Positions 13,091 to 26,045 are shown, counted from the first letter of the stretch. The stretch: 64,000 nucleotides of DNA from Apricaphanius iberus (GCA_028564705.1 JAPXFQ010002465.1:558001-622000); one strand, 5' to 3'. Translations and numbers: made by a program. Notes: generated from the sequence alone by a model not told the origin.

Positions 13091-13155
13091 GATATCTACA
13101 ATTATTTGATCATCATTCCTCGACTTTACACAGCAGAAGCAAAGAATGCATAAAT
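13091..13155 (+). repeat. Diverged local repeat, copy 2
   Basis: Partner of 12561-12625, in direct orientation and about 530 bp downstream. The downstream flank up to the Tc1 insertion at 13457 has a style I associate with dispersed fish repeats (GGGGGCGTGACATCACG), but I cannot delimit it. Confidence 0.5.
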
Positions 13156-13456
13156 ATAAAAACATCAACATACCACCAGTGAGGGAAAGTGAGCAGATTC
13201 TGTCATGAGACTGGATCCCAGGATCTGGGTAGATCTTCCACTCTGACTCAACCGTAGACTGTGGCATATTTCCCCATCTGGAAACCTCTGTTTTGCTTCT
13301 ATTTGGTCAGCCTACAGTGCTGCACATGTTAACCATGCTGATTCCAGGATTTTGCAACAACGGCAGTTAGCGGGGGTGATCAGTCTTTTTGCCCTCCAGC
13401 CAGAAGCTGGGGTGGGAGCTTGGGGGCGTGACATCACGTTTCCAAATGTCCATATA

Positions 13457-13949
13457 CAGTACAGACCAAAAGTTTGGACACACCGTCTCATTCGGTGTGT
13501 ATTCTTTATTGTCATGACTATTTACATTTTAGATTCACACTGAAGGCATCGACACTATTAATGAACACGTATGGAATTATTTAGTACTTATCCAAAAAGT
13601 GTGAAATAACTTGGCCTCCAAGATGATCTGGGGTGAGCTGAACCACAAAGTGAAGGAAAAAGGGCCAACAAGTACTAAGCATCTCTGGGGACCATTTTGG
13701 GTGACTACCTCTTAAAGCTCAAGAGAAGGCAAAGCAGTAATGAGAGCAAAGGGTGGCTACTTCGAGGAATCTAAAATATATCATGTAATCAGTTATTTCA
13801 CCCTTTTTGTTGAAGTACATTTAGTAATTCCATACATCATGTGTTCATTCATAGTTTTGATGCCCTTAACTGAGAATCTACAGTGTGGACATGAAAATAA
13901 AGAAAACGCATTGAATGAGAAGGTGTGTCCAAACTTTTGGTCTGTACTG
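13457..13949 (+). mobile_element. Internally deleted Tc1-family transposon
   Basis: The 37-bp termini are near-perfect inverted repeats (one mismatch), starting CAGTACAGACCAAAAG on the left and ending CTTTTGGTCTGTACTG on the right. TA dinucleotides flank both sides (13455-13456 and 13950-13951), as expected for Tc1/mariner insertion. The interior retains only the end of a Tc1 transposase frame on the plus strand: decayed WGELNHKVKEKGPTS-like residues near 13628-13670, then RAKGGYFEESKI near 13743-13775. The catalytic core is missing, so the copy is non-autonomous. The full-length family element is well known in teleosts; the length here (493 bp) implies a large internal deletion. Confidence 0.88.
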
Positions 13950-14264
13950 TACAACATGAAATGATGCAGGAATAAATATTAAAAGTATAAAAAATAGCAA
14001 CAATACTGTAAGATGTTAATATTCAAACTTTTTTTTTTGTCCATTAATTTGACTGACAGGTTCAAAGAAATGTTATCATCATCTGTTAACAGTGTCTAAA
14101 ATGATAATGCATCATTCAATAGGTTGTTGTTCTGGAGGCCTGATCTGTGCTCCGCTGCCGAAATTGATACGGTCAAACACCAACTCAGTCAAAGTTTTTA
14201 AATTAAGGAAATAATAAATCAGAGAGTCTCTCCAATCAGCCATTTCTTGACCCTCAAACTATCG

Positions 14265-14560
14265 CTTCAACGCTTTCATGTACAAAATGAGAAAACTATA
14301 GTATGGTTGTTGGCAGATTTTTGTTGGCATATTTCACTCTCCCTCCCTTTAACATAACAAAGTGGAAGTATTTGTGATATGTGACACATCAAATACAAGA
14401 CGACGAGAAGATAATTTTGTTTGGTCAAATGTGTTAAGGTTGCGATGACTGGATAAACTTCCCAGACGTGCAGAAGTTACAGAGATTGGCTGAATTTGTG
14501 TTAATAGTTGTGATCAGAACTTTGTGAACTCCTGAAGGGACTGTCAACATCTACACCATG
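14265..14560 (+). repeat. Family C interspersed repeat, copy 1
   Basis: Aligns by eye with 42680-42975 in the same orientation. Shared ordered blocks are GAAACTATAG, GATATGTGACA, GTTGCGATGA versus GTTGCAATGA, GCTGAATTTG, and CTGAAGGGACTG versus CTGGAGGGACTG. Class unknown. Confidence 0.5.
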
Positions 14561-14569
14561 CAAGCGCCA

Positions 14570-17500
14570 ATCCGCCCCTTTTTTATATGGAGTTTGTATA
14601 AAGCAGCGTGAGTTTACACGACTGATGGACTATAAATATGCAGTTCTGAGATTATGTAAGCCATAACATACTTAGTACAAGAAGATGTATTAAAAATGGA
14701 CTCTCAGACGTTAAAAAAACGTACCTAGACTGATTGTCTGCTGATTCGATCACACATAAAGCGATGTCACTGCTCAGGATGTGAAAAATTGAAAGTCTTG
14801 AAATATCAGGAACAGAAAGAGCCCGAAGTGCTCCCTGGCTTCAAACTCTCCACCCTGATTAAATGCTGGCGCCTGAGAAGAAAGCACATTCGCTTCGCTC
14901 AGGGTTGAATTTTACATGGGTATTGGCTCAGAGGTGTTAGGAAAAGCAGACTGCTGTGGCTGTTAGAGAGAGACTCTTACTGTGTGAAAGTAAGAGCTAG
15001 TTTTAGAATGGGGGGGGGGGATCTTCTCCCATACCTAATTATATCCTGAATTCATGAATCTGTGACCTCATGGAATCTCATTTTATGTCAGCGTTAAGGA
15101 TCTTGGGCCCTGTTGAAACCTAAGATTGACATGTGGTCTGTGTGATGCCAAAAAAGTAGGCCTTACAAGTCATGTGTAGTTACACCAAGTATTAAAATCT
15201 CATTTACTTTTATATGCAAACTAATACATAACTACTTCACAGCCTAGCTGTCAACTGGCAACAAACAAGAACTCAACAGGCCAGCTGATATTTCTCTAAA
15301 ATCAGATACACTTTACTCCTCCAAATACATTGTTCTCCAGCATGAATGGAATTCATCTGGTCAGATTTTCTGAAGTTATTTTTCTGTAAATCCCTTATGA
15401 AATCTAACTTACATTACATGATAGAGGAAAATAATTCACATGGGATTTTACATCTAGCACAGCACACAGACAATAAAGATTTTAACCCATAAGACAACAG
15501 CTCAGAAAAAGGTTTATTTGACTCGTTGGCCTCTGCCAGCTGTTGCTTATGCCACTGTTAGCCTATGCAAATGGAAATGGAACTTCACAGTTTAACTATT
15601 AACTGAGTGACATGAAAGATTTAATTTAATGCAGTTAAAAACACTTTATATATTTCAAAGGGAAATTTAATGTGATAACTATTATATCGAAAGTATCTTC
15701 AGCTGGGTTATTGTAGGCAGGAAGGAACTCCAATAACAGTCAGTCCTGCAACAACTCTGTAGTAGCTTCTGACTGAAAATTGTTACTGTATGACAATATT
15801 GTGAATGTCATGACATTCTAATAGCTTAGGATCCAATGAACAGTGATGATATTCCACAACAACATGTCTATGATGACACCATCAGTCGTTGGAAAGCACT
15901 GCTAACCCACCTCATTTGCTTTTGCCACTCCTCTTTAAATCTCTATATGGTTAGAAAAACCGGGTAAAGAGAATGTATTATTATAACAAAAAGAGTGACA
16001 CACTATGGAGAGAAATCTCACACCCAATCAACATCACGATATCCACAAGTCTTCCTGACTTGTGAGAAAATGTTTTGTGATTAATACGTTTTTACCTCTT
16101 CCTACTGTTAGAGTAACCAGATGGGTGTTTATTTGTTTTAGACCATGGTGTGTGTGAACGTTTTGTTTCATTTTTTTTAAATAAAAGGCAATCAGGTAAG
16201 TCTGCCGCTTGAGAGGAGTCACCACATGTCACTGAGTGATCTCTGGTTGTGACAGTTCCACTTTCCTGCCGCACTCTCTTCAGCTATTAATAGCTGAACA
16301 AAAGGATGTATAAGGATGTATGTATATGTTAAAACTTCATAAAAATAAGTTCTTGTAATTTTAAATGGTAAAGAGTTATTCATTTTTTTAAAAATATATA
16401 AGGAAATAAATAAATTATTTATCCTTTTGGGAATTTCCTTAGCCCATCAACAGAAGCGTGTTTTAATACAGATCATAAAAATTAAAAACCTTTAAGAACA
16501 ACATTGAGAAACTCAGCAAATAGATCTCATTGTGTTAGAAATGGGAAAACAGGATCTCTGAAAAGCTTTAATTCTGTTTGATGTCTCAGCTACTATGGTA
16601 GTTTAATTGTCAGATGTAATATTTTGTTGTCACTCTTTTCTAAGGCAAAAGCTTAATTAATATTTCCCATCACCCCCCTGCCTGGATATCCCAGACTGTC
16701 CAAACCAAAATGCACATGTCCCTGGTCAGAAATGGAGCCAAGGCTCACACATGCACTATCTGATCTCACTCAGTTAATGTGTCACACAGGATTAAATGGA
16801 TTCCAGTGGAGCACTGTTTGCAAACGCTGATAAGGAAGCGGCTCACTGTGCTTCATCATAACATCTGACCAATGTAAGAGGATGTTAAATTGACCCGGGT
16901 CAGATTTTGTCTCCTTTCCAAACATTAGCCTCAGTAACAACAGTCGGTATTAGTTAGCAATAAGTGAATTTGGGCATCCAAAAGTCTGATGAACATCTGA
17001 TTGCAGAACAGTTGGTGTACAGGATGCTGTTTTTTTTCTGTTATTTCAGTTACATTGCCCCAGACCCAAAGAAGACCCATTATGTGCTTTCTGCATGGCC
17101 TTGTGTAAAGGGTCTCGCTGTTAGCGTGTGGGGCTTCCTGTCTCGGTGTGTGTGTTTAGGCAGGTCTGAGTAGATAATGGGCCTGGGAGGTTGGGCTGTG
17201 GTTGTGTAATGGAGACAGATAACCCAGCTTCACTGTAAACACCTGTCCTTACAGTGTGACTCATGGTATACACAAATGCAGACACACACTCATCAAGGTG
17301 TTTTAGCCTGCTCGCCTAATATATGTGAATATTGTGTCTGTGTCTTGTCTGCATTCTTTATTGTTTATTGCGTGGCTTCAGTCTGACTCGGGTGCTTTTA
17401 TTTCTGACAGAACAGTGTGAAAGTTTAAAGGGCGGTTTTAAATCAGAAATGATCCTGAATACAATTTAATTAATATTGAAGCTGTATTTTATCCAGTCAG

Positions 17501-17595
17501 AAAAGTCTTCTCCTGGGAAAGTTAAAAGTTTGGCCTAATTAAAACATGTTTTTTTGCACATGGATCGTTTTTTATTTATTATTATACAATCATCT
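14570..17595. other. Noncoding stretch, no features recognised
   Basis: No gene or recognisable element end. A G-homopolymer of 10 occurs at 15011-15020. Short frames near 16034-16274 and 16964-17173 lack motifs. Confidence 0.4.
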
Positions 17596-17604
17596 AGGCA
17601 TCAA

Positions 17605-18325
17605 GATAAGGCAAGTTAAATTTATATGGATTGCACACTTTAAGCAACAAGGCATTCAAGGTGCTTTGGGTGATTAGGGGAAACTTAATAGCTAAGGATG
17701 CACTTATACTAGTTATTGCCTATCGGGGCTGATATCATGCTGATGTACTTGTATCGGTATTGATTAGTTTACCAATACCATGAACCGATACTTCAAGTGT
17801 GAAAACTCTGTAATAATTTCACAAAAATTTTTTTCTCATTTTTGATATAATAATAAAAGTAAAATCTGTCTTCCAATTCATTGCATTTTTTGCATTTTTT
17901 TTGCATTGGTACTTGGTATTGGCAAGTACTCAGATCCAAGTATGTTTATGATATCAATTTGAAAAAAAGTGGTATTGATGCACCCGTAATAATAGGAGCA
18001 ATAAAAAAAAATCAAAAACTGAAAAGACATTGAAGACATTAATCAAAGGCTATTTAAAGGAACTCTGTGTTTCAGCAGCTTTGCAGTCATCTGGAGGTTT
18101 GTTCTACATAGAAGAGCATAGAAACGTAAAGCTGCTTCTCCATTTTTGGGTCTAATTTTAAGAATGCAGAGTAGACTGGAATTGGAGGACAGATCTTCAA
18201 CATACTGTGGTGTTAATGCAGTCAATGATTTAGGAACTACTAAAATTATTTTGAAATCTTCTATGTGAGCTACAAGGAGCCAGTGTAAGGACTTTAGAAC
18301 TGTGGCGATGAACTCTACTCAGAGG
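17605..18325 (-). mobile_element. L2-type LINE fragment, 3' part, interrupted by a MITE
   Basis: The minus strand encodes decayed C-terminal L2 residues (SSNSSLLCI, RPKNGEAALRFYA; 18043-18225) that parallel [24 protein letters not shown] in the longer copy at 40315-41500. Upstream DNA (18270-18320) also matches that copy (GAGCCAGTGTAAGGACTT). The 3' terminus at 17605-17690 carries GGCAAGTTAAATTTATATGG and AAGGTGCTTTGGG, the plus-strand reading of the usual L2 tail. The hAT MITE at 17694-17988 sits inside it. Confidence 0.7.
17694..17988. mobile_element. hAT-like MITE (GGATGCA ends), nested in L2
   Basis: The termini read AAGGATGCACTTATAC and GGTATTGATGCACCCGTAAT, an imperfect inverted repeat. 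The interior shares TATCGGGGC, TAATTTCACAAAAAT and CTGTCTTCC-ATTCATTGCATTT with the copy at 52320-52682. It lies between the L2 3' tail and the L2 coding remnant, so it inserted after the L2. A clean 8-bp duplication is not visible. Confidence 0.6.
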
Positions 18326-18329
18326 AAGC

Positions 18330-19895
18330 GGTGTTGTTCTTACCTACAAACTGATGAAGGAAGTAAGGGTGTCAGACTTTAACTTTCATCATGCGTGGTG
18401 GTTTCTGCATCCTGTCACATATTTGAATGCTCTGAGATACTTACTTTAACTGACATCTTTACCGTTGTAATAATTATGTTCTTTGGGAATGTGGATTCTT
18501 TTTTTAAATTCCACTTATTTTCTAAGTACAAAATATGCTCGCTCTACATAAACAAATATAACTTAAGTATCTTAATCTAACTCTTTTTCTGGTGTTCAAT
18601 TGGTTAAGCCACAGCCACATGCAGTTTAGTTGCATGCTCTACTGTGCAACTGAGACCGTACTGCCTGAATATGTTTGTGTGTCAATGCACATTGCTTAGT
18701 GTGTGTGTGTGTTTGTGTGTGTGCGTGTGTGCGCCAAGCTGTCTCTAGTGGAGGAGGCCCAGTGTGTCAGTGTGGAGGTGGAAGGGGAAAGCAGGGGCTA
18801 GCCTCTATAAATCAAGCCAGATTACAGAGGCAGAGAGGCCTGCAGCTCCCCTCCACTGGCCAACCTTCTCTGCTTCATGTCAGCTGACACACACCCCACT
18901 AGGACTGTATAGTTTGTAGCCTTTATTCTTGTATTTTAATTCAGCTGTACTGTAGCTTACACAGCACAATGAGTGGCCTGTACAGTATATGACTGTCTTG
19001 TTGTACTAGATCTCATCCTTGCATTAAAACACCAAAAAGGTAACTTTGTAGAGAAGAAGATCTGTGGTCTCTGGGTAGGCGGAACATTTTGGGGAATAAT
19101 TTTGTAGAGAAATCCAGCTATCATAAACTAAGAAACAAAGACGTGCTGACAGTGGCCCAAAGAGGAGGTTGAATACACCCACAGAACAGGACTACCAGAT
19201 GTCAAAGACCGAGGCGCTGAAGCCATAGTCCTCAACATATAGTGTTGTTTCTGAATGGGTCTAGTTTCTGCCATGCTACACTTTCTTTGATTTTGGTAGA
19301 GGCATCAATTTATGAAAGCATGCTTTTCACTGGGCCAATTAAGGAACTGGGTCACAGAATTTGTCACATCATAAAATATAATGTCCTGTGAATGGAACCC
19401 AGTGTTTTAATGATATGTTACATTTACTGTATCAAAGCTAAGCACACGTTAAATCTAGGTGTTCTGTGTTCAAACCCTAAGTGATTTTAGAACCATTATG
19501 TAGCTATATGACCTTAGCAGCCAATACAAGCACCAATCCTGTTTTATCCTTAGGAAGTGTTCTAGCATAGCATGCCAGTCAGTAGACGTAACTATAAAGA
19601 AAACATGCCTCATTTCATCAATGTGGTAGCAGAAAAAGAGTGTTAGAGGGAAGGAGCATTTTCATATACAAATACTAAATACTTTAAACTTTAGTATTAA
19701 AATATTTTGGAAGTTTTTCTTTATTTATTTGCAATGCATATATGTACCTTTTGTGGTTATATTTACCAGTCCTTCCAGGATTTTACAAACTATTAATACA
19801 AATTCACTGAATCCTGTCTGACGCCATCACATATCACATGCACCTCCTGTTTCTTATGTGAAAGGGCGTGAGAGGGAAATATATGTTGCATTTGT
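18330..19895. other. Noncoding stretch
   Basis: A short interrupted GT tract lies at 18699-18731. No gene recognised. Confidence 0.4.
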
Positions 19896-19904
19896 CCCTG
19901 GAAG

Positions 19905-20240
19905 GACTGCTAAATATAATCACAGTACATTCAAACCCAATATTAAGCAGGTTTCTAGTATTTCCTTCTTTCACCTCCGGAATATTGCTGAAGTTAGAAA
20001 CATCATGTCAAGTAGTGATGCTGAAAAATTATTCCATGCATGTGTTACTTCAAGGCTTGACTACTCTAATTCCTTATTATCAGGAAGTCCAAAAAAGACA
20101 ATTAAAAATCTTCAATTGATCAAAATTCTGCAACAAGTGTTCTGATGAATTTTAAAAAGAGAAATCACATTTCTCATGTTTAGAAGTTTACCTAGTTTAT
20201 CTTCTTTGGCTCTCTGATACTATATAAATCAGCTTAACTT
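19905..20240 (+). mobile_element. L2-type LINE reverse-transcriptase fragment
   Basis: The plus-strand frame from 19858 to 20145 contains residues FHLRNIAEV, DAEKLFHAC, TSRLDYSNSLLSGSPKK and LQLIKILQQVF. These match the L2 segment [35 protein letters not shown] and [11 protein letters not shown] in the copy at 40315-41500. The frame is interrupted after 20145 but continues recognisably in another frame (KRNHISHV-like, near 20157). Both ends of the element are lost. Confidence 0.75.
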
Positions 20241-20764
20241 AATTGAATTTGCCAACATAAATCACTGCTAAGAACTGTGTTGTATAGTTTTCTCATTCTC
20301 TACATGAAGACCTTCCCAGGCATGGCGAAAGCTCACGGTGGCGTGGCTGATGTAGAAAGGCGAATGTGCATGCGAGAAGATTTGTGTCATTTTCTGCGCA
20401 TGCTCAAAAATGGTGTGGAAAGGGCTGTTTGGATTTAAATAAAGCATTTCAATACATTATAGATATTACAAGTATTTAATAAAATGTTTTAAATCGATTA
20501 GATCAAATGAAACATTATTAATTATGCCCATAACATGAACACTTTAAGTATATTTTGCCATGATGCTGAGGCTGCAGCCTTCCCTGGAGCAAGTAGGGGG
20601 AGAAAGCTGCTAGCCACCAGGGCTAGTGCTGACGGCTTATCTGATACCTGTCAATAAAAAGGACACGCTTACTATTATGCATTATTTCAAGCTTAAATTG
20701 CATGTAAGCGGATGAGTTGTAAAAAAAGAAGAAAGAATCTGCCCTTGGAGATGCCGTGACGCCA

Positions 20765-20980
20765 AACCTGACCTGTTAAACCCCCAAAAACCAGGAGCCA
20801 GGCTGTAAACATATTTATTTCTGTTGTGAAACTGGCATTTTTAACATGGGCGTCTATGGGAACTTCCCCTAGTGGATGAGGGAGCAACTGCAATTTTTGT
20901 CACTACCGGGTTGGCTCATTTGGTCGGCAGAGTTGGCCCTTTGGTCCAAACATATGACCACTCTGCAATAATAGTGATGG
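20765..20980 (+). repeat. Family D interspersed repeat, copy 1
   Basis: Matches the reverse complement of 41575-41762: GTAAACATATTTATTTCTG, TATGGGAACTT, CCCTAGTGGATGAGGG, ACCGGGTTGGCT, and CCTTTGGTCCAAACA correspond in order. I recall similar fragments scattered in fish genomes, but I do not know the family's name or mechanism. Confidence 0.6.
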
Positions 20981-21379
20981 CATGAAAAGCCCACAATGAA
21001 AAAAAACACTCTTCTGTCTGAAAGGGACAAATTTAATGTTGTATATTTTCTTCCAGTGTTAACTACATTGTCTTTCTAGAGGCCTACTCTATATATATTG
21101 ATATATCTTTTAGCCCAAATTCACAAAACAGTCATTTGAATGTTTACCTTAAACCCTAGATGACGTTCACCTTCAATTAAAAATTACATTTTGTTTTGGA
21201 GTTAAAAGCAAACGTTTCCATTGGGAATTATTGGCCCTGAAAGTTTGCATTATGACTCTAATTTTAAAGAGGCCATACTTACTTGCAAAATTGGATTCCA
21301 CCTTGGGCTCCTGCCCCCTCCCACTCTACCACCTACTTTGTCTCTGTTGCCATATTCCCCAGAGTTAGGTAAGTGTGAT

Positions 21380-21520
21380 AAAAGCATTTTGTAAACCAAT
21401 GTAAGTCAAAGGGAACTACTAGCATGCTAGTTCCTGTTCCCTTGCATTGGTTTATGTTAAGCTAAAGCAAACAGACTGCTGCTGGATCAGGGGAATTACT
21501 TGGCTGGTTACAAAATGCTC
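21380..21520. repeat. Fold-back (palindromic) element, copy 1
   Basis: Inner arms TAAACCAATGTAAG..GGGAACTAC and GTTCC..CCCTTGCATTGGTTTA flank a perfect AGCATGCT centre (21421-21428). Outer arms GCATTTTGTAA (21384-21394) and TTACAAAATGC (21508-21518) also pair. The core resembles the fold-back at 31838-31954. No coding capacity. Confidence 0.6.
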
Positions 21521-21529
21521 AGCGACCAC

Positions 21530-23640
21530 ATAGAGACCTGATATAAAAACGTTGGTGGAGATTTTTTACAATCTACTTATCCTGTCAAAAAAAAAATAGT
21601 CTGTTCTTCATGGAAACCTTTTTTCCCATCTTTATTTTATCTTGCAACCGTTAGTTGTTGTGACTGTGTTTGAAGCCTTTCCAAATTGAGTCTCTTTAAA
21701 AATCCTGATTTTTCATCCTTGAGCAGGGCCTATAATGTGTCCATTTTTCATCCCTGACACCAAGAGTGACTATTTGTTATGTTTTCAGTAGCCCTATCGT
21801 TTAGTCCGCTCGGATCACCCGTCTGTGTAATCTCCCCTTCAAAACCATCCAATGTAAAATAATGGTTTTCATGTTTTTCTTTCCTATTTTTGGGAAAGGA
21901 AAGCCGGCAATATGATTATGGCTATTCTCTCTGCTCTCTCTCACTGTAGTTTGGAATTTAATTGTGTTTTGACAACTCTTTTCCATAGCTGGCTCAATTA
22001 TAACCTCCAGTTGGGCTGGTAATGATAGTTGTTAATGGGGTGAAAAATGGACGTGCATCTCTGACAAAAACCATAAGCAGATTCTTTTAAAGAAGCCAAG
22101 GAAAGCACAGGTCGGACTGGCCTCGCCGTGCTCCCATCCTTGGAAGGCCTTTATATAGCATACATGGATCCCAGTGTCTGCTCTAAGCTCTTTACTGTCC
22201 TGCTATTTGTGTGAGTCAGCCATTTTTGTCAGTGTTAAAACATCAGAGCAGTCAGTAGCTGTGTCAGGGCTACTGTATGAGGCCATGGGAATGACTCCGA
22301 GCAACCCGTCACACGCAAACAGACACATTTTTAAATGTCGTCAAAATTCTCACGCTTTTTTCCTCCCCTGCTATTTGCTGCTCCCCACCACCACCTCCCT
22401 TCTCCCCCTTGTTCCTCTTGTCACATGGAAATTATTGATCGGCTTCTTCCCAAAGTTATTTTTAATCAAAGATAAACAAGAAATCCATATTTCCTTGGGA
22501 GATATGAGGGTTGTCTGCAATGTCCTCATTTTTCTAACAGTTTTCTTCATGCACTAGGGAGGCGCCTTATGTAGGCAAAGCACGAGATGTGAGCATGAGG
22601 GATGGGTTGCATGAGGAAAGGGGGGTCAGGGGAAGGCTGGGCAAGTGTTTAGAGAATAACACAAGTGCCACCAGCGAGTGGGAGACGTGGGAAGTCCAGC
22701 TTTGGTCTCAGTTAGTTGTAGCACATCCTATTATTATCCCCCGGACTGTGCGACAGCACTGACCAGAGGAGACCCCAACCACGCACACACTCACTTCTCC
22801 CCTCTCTCACACAGACACAGGCCAGGCCATTCCCAAGTCTTATTTCTTCTGGACTTTATGGGAACACTTAAATTTATCCCTGGCAGGGAGTGCAGGCATA
22901 ATAATCAGAGCACTTGTCACCAGGCTCCCATTGCTAGGTGGTCTGGCTGCTGTGGAGGGACATTTTCACCGAGTGGAGGGCATCTTTTCTGTTCTGGGAT
23001 CTGTGTGACCATGTGCTTTTGTTTGCTGATATCATAGATACCTAGGTCATTTATAAGCTTTACATGGTTTCTCTCCAGGCACCCCATCCTCATTGTGTTT
23101 TGTATTGCTTTATTAATACATCAGGTTTATATTTTATTGTGAGTGTGTATGTTCATTGTTTGTTGTTCTTTGTATATTTTACCCCCCTTTGCAAAACATT
23201 GCAAGGTAAGATTAAAGGATGGATCAGTCATGTAGTAAAATATCATTGATCAATCTATCTTGAGAAGTCAATACATCTCAAGATGGAATTGTTGCCTTTA
23301 TAATTGATTTTATCTCTATTTGTTGATTAAATAAAGTCAATAGTTCTGCTGAATGTTTGGTCCAGTCCAGTAGTTTTGAGTTACAAAATTGTTGAATTTT
23401 TATATATTGCTTTCAGAATAATTTTCCAAAAAATGTATTTTTCTTCTTAGCTATTTGTTAAGAAAAATGTGTCTGGAATAAGACGCCCAGACCTGGAGTC
23501 AAGCTTGAACCAGCTGCATTAAGGACTCTGAATCTGAATTAAATTGTGGAACATTATAACCCGACCTACGTTTTGTTATCAAGGGATGTTTGCTCCCTCA
23601 AACAGTTAAGATTCATTCCTATTAACCTGCAGTTTCTTGT
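21530..23640. other. Repeat-poor noncoding stretch
   Basis: No gene recognised. Part of it (21800-22160 and 22820-22960) is free of obvious repeats and of balanced composition, which would fit conserved noncoding sequence, but conservation cannot be judged from one sequence. Confidence 0.35.
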
Positions 23641-23952
23641 ATTTAGTTTCCTATTTTTGTTCAGTTTATTTCCCTAACCTATCGGTACTGTGAAAACGCT
23701 GATATTCCTTCTCTGAACCGGTTAAACACCCCACAATCCTGCAGTGCATCAGTATCACTTTCACATAAACAGATAAAGACTGCATGACAAACCCTCTCCC
23801 CTCTCCTTCCTGAAACATTAATGTCAACAAAATGGAACAAAACATTGGTTAATACCGGCCCAGTTTTACTAAGAGGAACAATACCAATATGTTAAAAAAA
23901 TGACTAACATTGACCAGTAGCAATGTAAGTATCAGTATATTATACATCCCTA

Positions 23953-25172
23953 TGGCTGTAACATAAATCTATTTCTTTTCTGATTTTGGCCCTGATGGCT
24001 CAGTACATGCGTGCATCAAACTAATTCATACATATGCAGAAGATGCATGTGCAGAACTGAGAGTGCAGTGCAACGTTCCGCAGCATAACTTTCAAAAACT
24101 GACCCAAAAACAAAACAAAATAGACTCCCAGCTATTACTAATCTCATCTATTTGGATACATTAATGGTTTCTCCTGCAGCTACAGTACAAAAAGAAACAT
24201 TGACTGAACCAGAACTCCGTCAGCGAACACATCTCTCAACATCAATAAGGTCCGCAACACGCTCTGCACTGAACTGAATGACTCACCTGAGACAATGTCA
24301 AGCTGAATGGAAACATCACTGATACTGGAGAAAAACCAGCTGACATCAGTGCATTCAAGTACAGCTGGGAGATAAGGCTGTCAAAATATTAAAACAACTC
24401 CAAAGTGATTTAAGCATGTTTTTTATTCTCAAATATAGGCAAAGTTTTAGTAAAACATTTCTAAACATTAAATCTGTAGTCCGGTGAATATATATGTATG
24501 TATCAAAGTTTTGGACTTGTGTAAAATGATAGTGGGGCTCAATACTGTAATAAAAAGCTAGTGCTCCACAACATTTGTTGTTTTTCCTAAGTCCTGCCTT
24601 CCCTCTATAGTGTCCTATGCATTTCACACCGACCGGCAACATTTTTTTGCCAGTAGAATTTGAGGTTCCACCTTATCGGCTGTCAATCAACTTACATGTG
24701 CATTCCATGAAGCTGTAATGATCGGTCTGATCCTGTTTGTAGTTGCTAAATTGGAGAGCATCCGTCATGAAGAACTTGCTCGCTTCTGAAATATCATAAT
24801 AACATAATACGATCAGATGGTGCTGCATAGACCTTACTGCTTTCCTCTTAGACCCACTTTGACCCACACAGGTCGGGGGACGGGGGATTTTTTGGCAGTG
24901 GTGGGCTGTGTGTTGCACCCTTAGGCCTTCAGTGACTTCCTGTATCGTCCAATACGACAACACAACTCAAAAATCCTTCTAGAATCACACATCACAGGCT
25001 GGTCAAGCGACACTCGTAAAAAAATTTGTTTAATTGTGATGAAAGTAAAAAAGGCATATGCACATCGTTTTTATTATTATTGATTAAAGTGTTTTGAAAA
25101 CGTACCTAACTGTGGCTTTAAACCCCCCAAATATGTACTGAACCGCGACTTTGTTACAGTTACATCCCTAAC
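23953..25172 (+). mobile_element. Family A element, long copy (hAT-like)
   Basis: The left end TATGGCTGTAACAT and the right end GTTACAGTTACATCCCTAA are degenerate inverted termini. Inside, 24040-24480 aligns with the copy at 5993-6640. The segment near the right end (ACTGTGGCTTTAAACCCCCC, 25110-25129, then a block resembling AAATATGTACTGAACCG) is shared with the short copy at 26052-26238. No transposase residues recognised on either strand. DNA just upstream (23690-23950) has a similarly styled CATCCCTA end and may be a separate decayed element abutting it. Confidence 0.5.
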
Positions 25173-25179
25173 ACTTCCT

Positions 25180-26045
25180 TTAACAAAATGTGAGCCATAT
25201 TAATTGCTCTTACTGTCACTTGTTAAAAGGAGAAGCTCTGTACCAAGGATTTTTCTCACGCCTTATTTTTTTAGGCTGACATAGTATAGTTTATCATTTT
25301 TTATTAGGAGTAAATTATTTGACTTAAGACAAGATTACTTGTCTTGTTTGGTAAGCAAAGATATTAAAAACTCTTTCAGTGTTACAATTCATTTTTATCA
25401 CGGTGTTAACTAACTGCAAACTACTTGTTGTAAAGTCAAACCACAGTAACTGAGTCCTGGTCTGGCCAGCATTCCATGCTCACCAGTGTGTTCAAACAAT
25501 GCATTTGTAATGTTATTCACAGTGTGACAGTCTGATGAGGTCAAAGGTGATGAGGTGCTAAGCGGCTCTTTGACACTTGACACACACACGCACACACACA
25601 GTGGCTGGCGCTGCTCCCCACAGAGTTGAACTGTCACCACCTGGAGTGCAGGACTAATTAGGCTGTGATTTGTGCAACACGCTCTGCTTGTTCTTGTGGC
25701 GCATCCAACACGGTGAACATGTGTCCTCTGATCACTCTCAATCTCTTTTTGTCTTTTCCATGTTATCCTGCTGGTGATACGGGATGGACTCAAACAGGTC
25801 AGTGTTGACTCTTTCCTTCTGTTATACGTAGAAGTTCATGAAAGCGAGGTCTCTTTGAAAGATAACATCTTGGGGTCACTCTCTGGGGTCTTTAAAGGTG
25901 ACCTGTTGCTGAATCAAAGTACATATCTGAGGGGAAAACAGGTACTACTGTTGCACCAAGAAGATTTTTTTTAAATCTGTATGCTTCATACTCTCACATT
26001 TTAAACAGTGAGGGCTGGGTTGAGTTCTTTTGCCATATGCTATTT
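25180..26045. other. Noncoding stretch
   Basis: Contains a short CA-rich patch at 25579-25601. A possible splice-donor-like CAGGTCAGTG lies at 25796-25805, but the neighbouring frame resembles no known protein. Confidence 0.35.

Noticed and set aside
19858..20145. Independent small gene
   Set aside because: Its residues match the L2 reverse-transcriptase C-terminal region seen in the 40-41.5 kb copy.
25755..25805. Possible exon ending at CAGGTCAGTG
   Set aside because: The acceptor is weak and the short peptide matches no family I recognise; no partner exons were seen.
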